The notes under the pieces: model-generated
Told to the model about the DNA's origin: nothing
The model's input: the letters and a program-made list of their open reading frames with translations, nothing else
The model's database searches: none
DNA from: Alphaproteobacteria bacterium
GTDB lineage: Bacteria; Pseudomonadota; Alphaproteobacteria; Rhizobiales; Hyphomicrobiaceae
Reading direction: 5' to 3'
Assembly (NCBI GenBank): GCA_005888525.1
Contig: VBAB01000353.1
Coordinates: 1 to 5,949, forward strand
DNA: 5,949 nucleotides
Position numbers and translations under genes: made by a program
In this document: piece after piece, positions 5,149 through 5,949 of the stretch
Numbering within the stretch: position 1 is the first letter of the stretch
Layout of the letters: every line of letters begins with the position of its first letter

Positions 5149-5574
5149 GTGCCACTCCATCTCGAGAGGTCGTGCTGTGCCGCTCCGGCATAAGCCGCCC
5201 CTTCGCGCAGAGGTCTGCGAGCCGCGGGCTCGTTGGCCCGAGACGCCCATCCTCGGCGACGGCTTTGCTGGTTCTGGCGCAGCGGTTCGGGAAGGGGGCC
5301 GCGGAAGTCCGCGGCGACATGAGTCCGAGAGCTGCTAGCGGCGGCCCCATCCACGCCCGCCTCGCCCCCGGCAATTCTGCAATGCCTGCTCTGCGCATGC
5401 CTCGCTCAGATGCGGATCGAGATTCGTTCGAGCGAATCTCCCGCTTCCGACGCGCACTGGTCATCTGCTGGAGGTGTCCCTAGGGCCCATATCTTGGGCC
5501 GGTGTCGGCTCCGTCTCCAGCCGCTTGTGGGCCGACACTCCCCGACAACGTTGGCTGATTTGGTTAATGAAAGG
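5149..5574. other. 426-bp stretch without a convincing gene, rich in hairpins
   Basis: Open frames exist on both strands but look like GC-rich chance ORFs (Arg/Ala/Pro/Ser-rich, no domains). Perfect inverted repeats are present at 5298-5315 (GCCGCGG/CCGCGGC, 4-base loop), 5419-5440 (GAGATTCG/CGAATCTC, 6-base loop), 5484-5500 (GGCCCA/TGGGCC, 5-base loop) and 5502-5538 (GTGTCGGC/GCCGACAC, 21-base loop). The last two lie 37-91 bases beyond the lipid kinase stop and may form its transcript end, though without a T-tract. A structured non-coding RNA or decayed DNA are both possible. Confidence 0.5.
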
Positions 5575-5580
5575 TTAATG
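5562..5580. promoter_or_regulatory. GGTTAATG direct repeat, 11-bp period (CtrA-box-like)
   Basis: GGTTAATG occurs at 5562-5569 and 5573-5580, giving TTAA-N7-TTAA, the spacing of the alphaproteobacterial CtrA recognition motif. The second TTAA contains the stop codon of the lipid kinase. There is no obvious gene start beside it, so a functional site is uncertain. Confidence 0.3.
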
Positions 5581-5949
5581 TGACGAGTTGCTGCTGCGAG
5601 GCGCGGCCCCCGGCACGATCAGGCAAATCTCGCAGGTGCCCGCGTCCACCTCGATGGGCGTCGTACCGGCGGCGTCGCCATCGATCTGGATGGGCACGGG
5701 ATGACGCGCCGTGACGGTGACCCGAGAGCACGGCAGCATCTCGACGTCGCCGCCATGCGCGGCACGGGGCACGAGGCGGCCGGTCGCGAGGCTCATGAGA
5801 TGGCTGAACAGCACCGCGCGGCTGCGCGTCCTGAACAGGATGGTCTCCAGGCCGCGCTGCAGAATGCCGGTGCGCGGCGCCAGCACGAAGCGGCCGCCAT
5901 AGTGGCGGGCGTTGGCGATCACGGCCCAGGTCGCCACATGGCGGCGGCC
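5575..5949 (-). CDS. Diacylglycerol kinase family (YegS/DagK-like) lipid kinase, C-terminal 124 residues
   Basis: The frame enters from the right edge and ends with TAA at 5577-5575; the start is outside the window. It shows the second beta-sandwich domain of the family: VIANARHYGGRFVLAP (the usual x-x-x-N-G/A-R-x-Y-G-G motif after the catalytic domain), a central helix-rich stretch, and the near-terminal hairpin VTVTARHPVPIQIDGDAAGTTPIEV with the characteristic DGD/E-x-x-G-x-T-P segment. Such enzymes phosphorylate diacylglycerol or related lipids with ATP at the inner membrane face; the exact substrate cannot be told from this part. The ATP-binding N-domain (GGDGT motif) is not visible. One oddity: where many members have a Pro-Asp/Asn-A-x-x-x-D-G metal-site segment, this reads PRTGILQRGLET, so the acidic residues of that region appear missing. 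Confidence 0.85.
   Translation of the reverse strand, partial: GRRHVATWAVIANARHYGGRFVLAPRTGILQRGLETILFRTRSRAVLFSHLMSLATGRLVPRAAHGGDVEMLPCSRVTVTARHPVPIQIDGDAAGTTPIEVDAGTCEICLIVPGAAPRSSNSSH

Noticed and set aside
5419..5448. tRNA T-arm-like GTTCGAGCGAATC
   Set aside because: The loop is six bases with an 8-bp stem rather than a 5-bp stem and 7-base loop, and no acceptor or anticodon arms fit around it.

Overview
The window looks like chromosomal DNA of a high-GC alphaproteobacterium. The basis is the strongly GC-biased third codon positions, a LeuA with the DGEQCPGATMT signature, a periplasmic AMIN + Amidase_3 cell-wall amidase, and a TTCGACAGG-type intergenic palindrome. The species cannot be named from this sequence. 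No rRNA, tRNA, CRISPR array, insertion sequence or phage gene was seen.

Left part (1-1200, minus strand): the first 296 codons of 2-isopropylmalate synthase (leuA) run off the left edge. Its upstream region appears to be a leucine-responsive leader. A promoter-like TTGCCA-N17-TTTAAG (1196-1168) is followed by a 33-codon mini-ORF with an SD, which has six of its last twelve codons for Leu, including Leu-Leu-Leu just before the stop (1112-1011). After it come two mutually exclusive hairpins (967-1018, or 952-974), then a hairpin immediately in front of the leuA ribosome-binding site (912-937). There is no U-tract terminator, so the mechanism is open.

Middle (1369-4741, plus strand): a short DUF2846-type outer-membrane lipoprotein is followed by a 278-bp spacer carrying a REP-like palindrome. 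Then comes an N-acetylmuramoyl-L-alanine amidase (amiC-type), which cleaves peptidoglycan cross-wall material in the periplasm. Close behind it, probably co-transcribed, is an unrecognised 427-residue exported or membrane-anchored protein. It has an HEFHN motif, a conserved-looking central core and a Pro/Arg-rich C-terminus with an 18-residue tandem repeat. In many alphaproteobacteria a class A penicillin-binding protein follows this amidase; it does not here.

Right part (4742-5949): about 830 bp with little coding content, rich in perfect short hairpins. It includes a clear minus-strand intrinsic terminator (4957-4931) downstream of a possible 47-residue protein (5148-5005). The window ends in the C-terminal 124 residues of a YegS/diacylglycerol-kinase-family lipid kinase on the minus strand, whose stop codon overlaps a GGTTAATG direct repeat with 11-bp spacing.

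The most interesting items are the leucine leader of leuA, the unknown protein behind the amidase, and the hairpin-rich tract with a dedicated terminator and micro-ORF.
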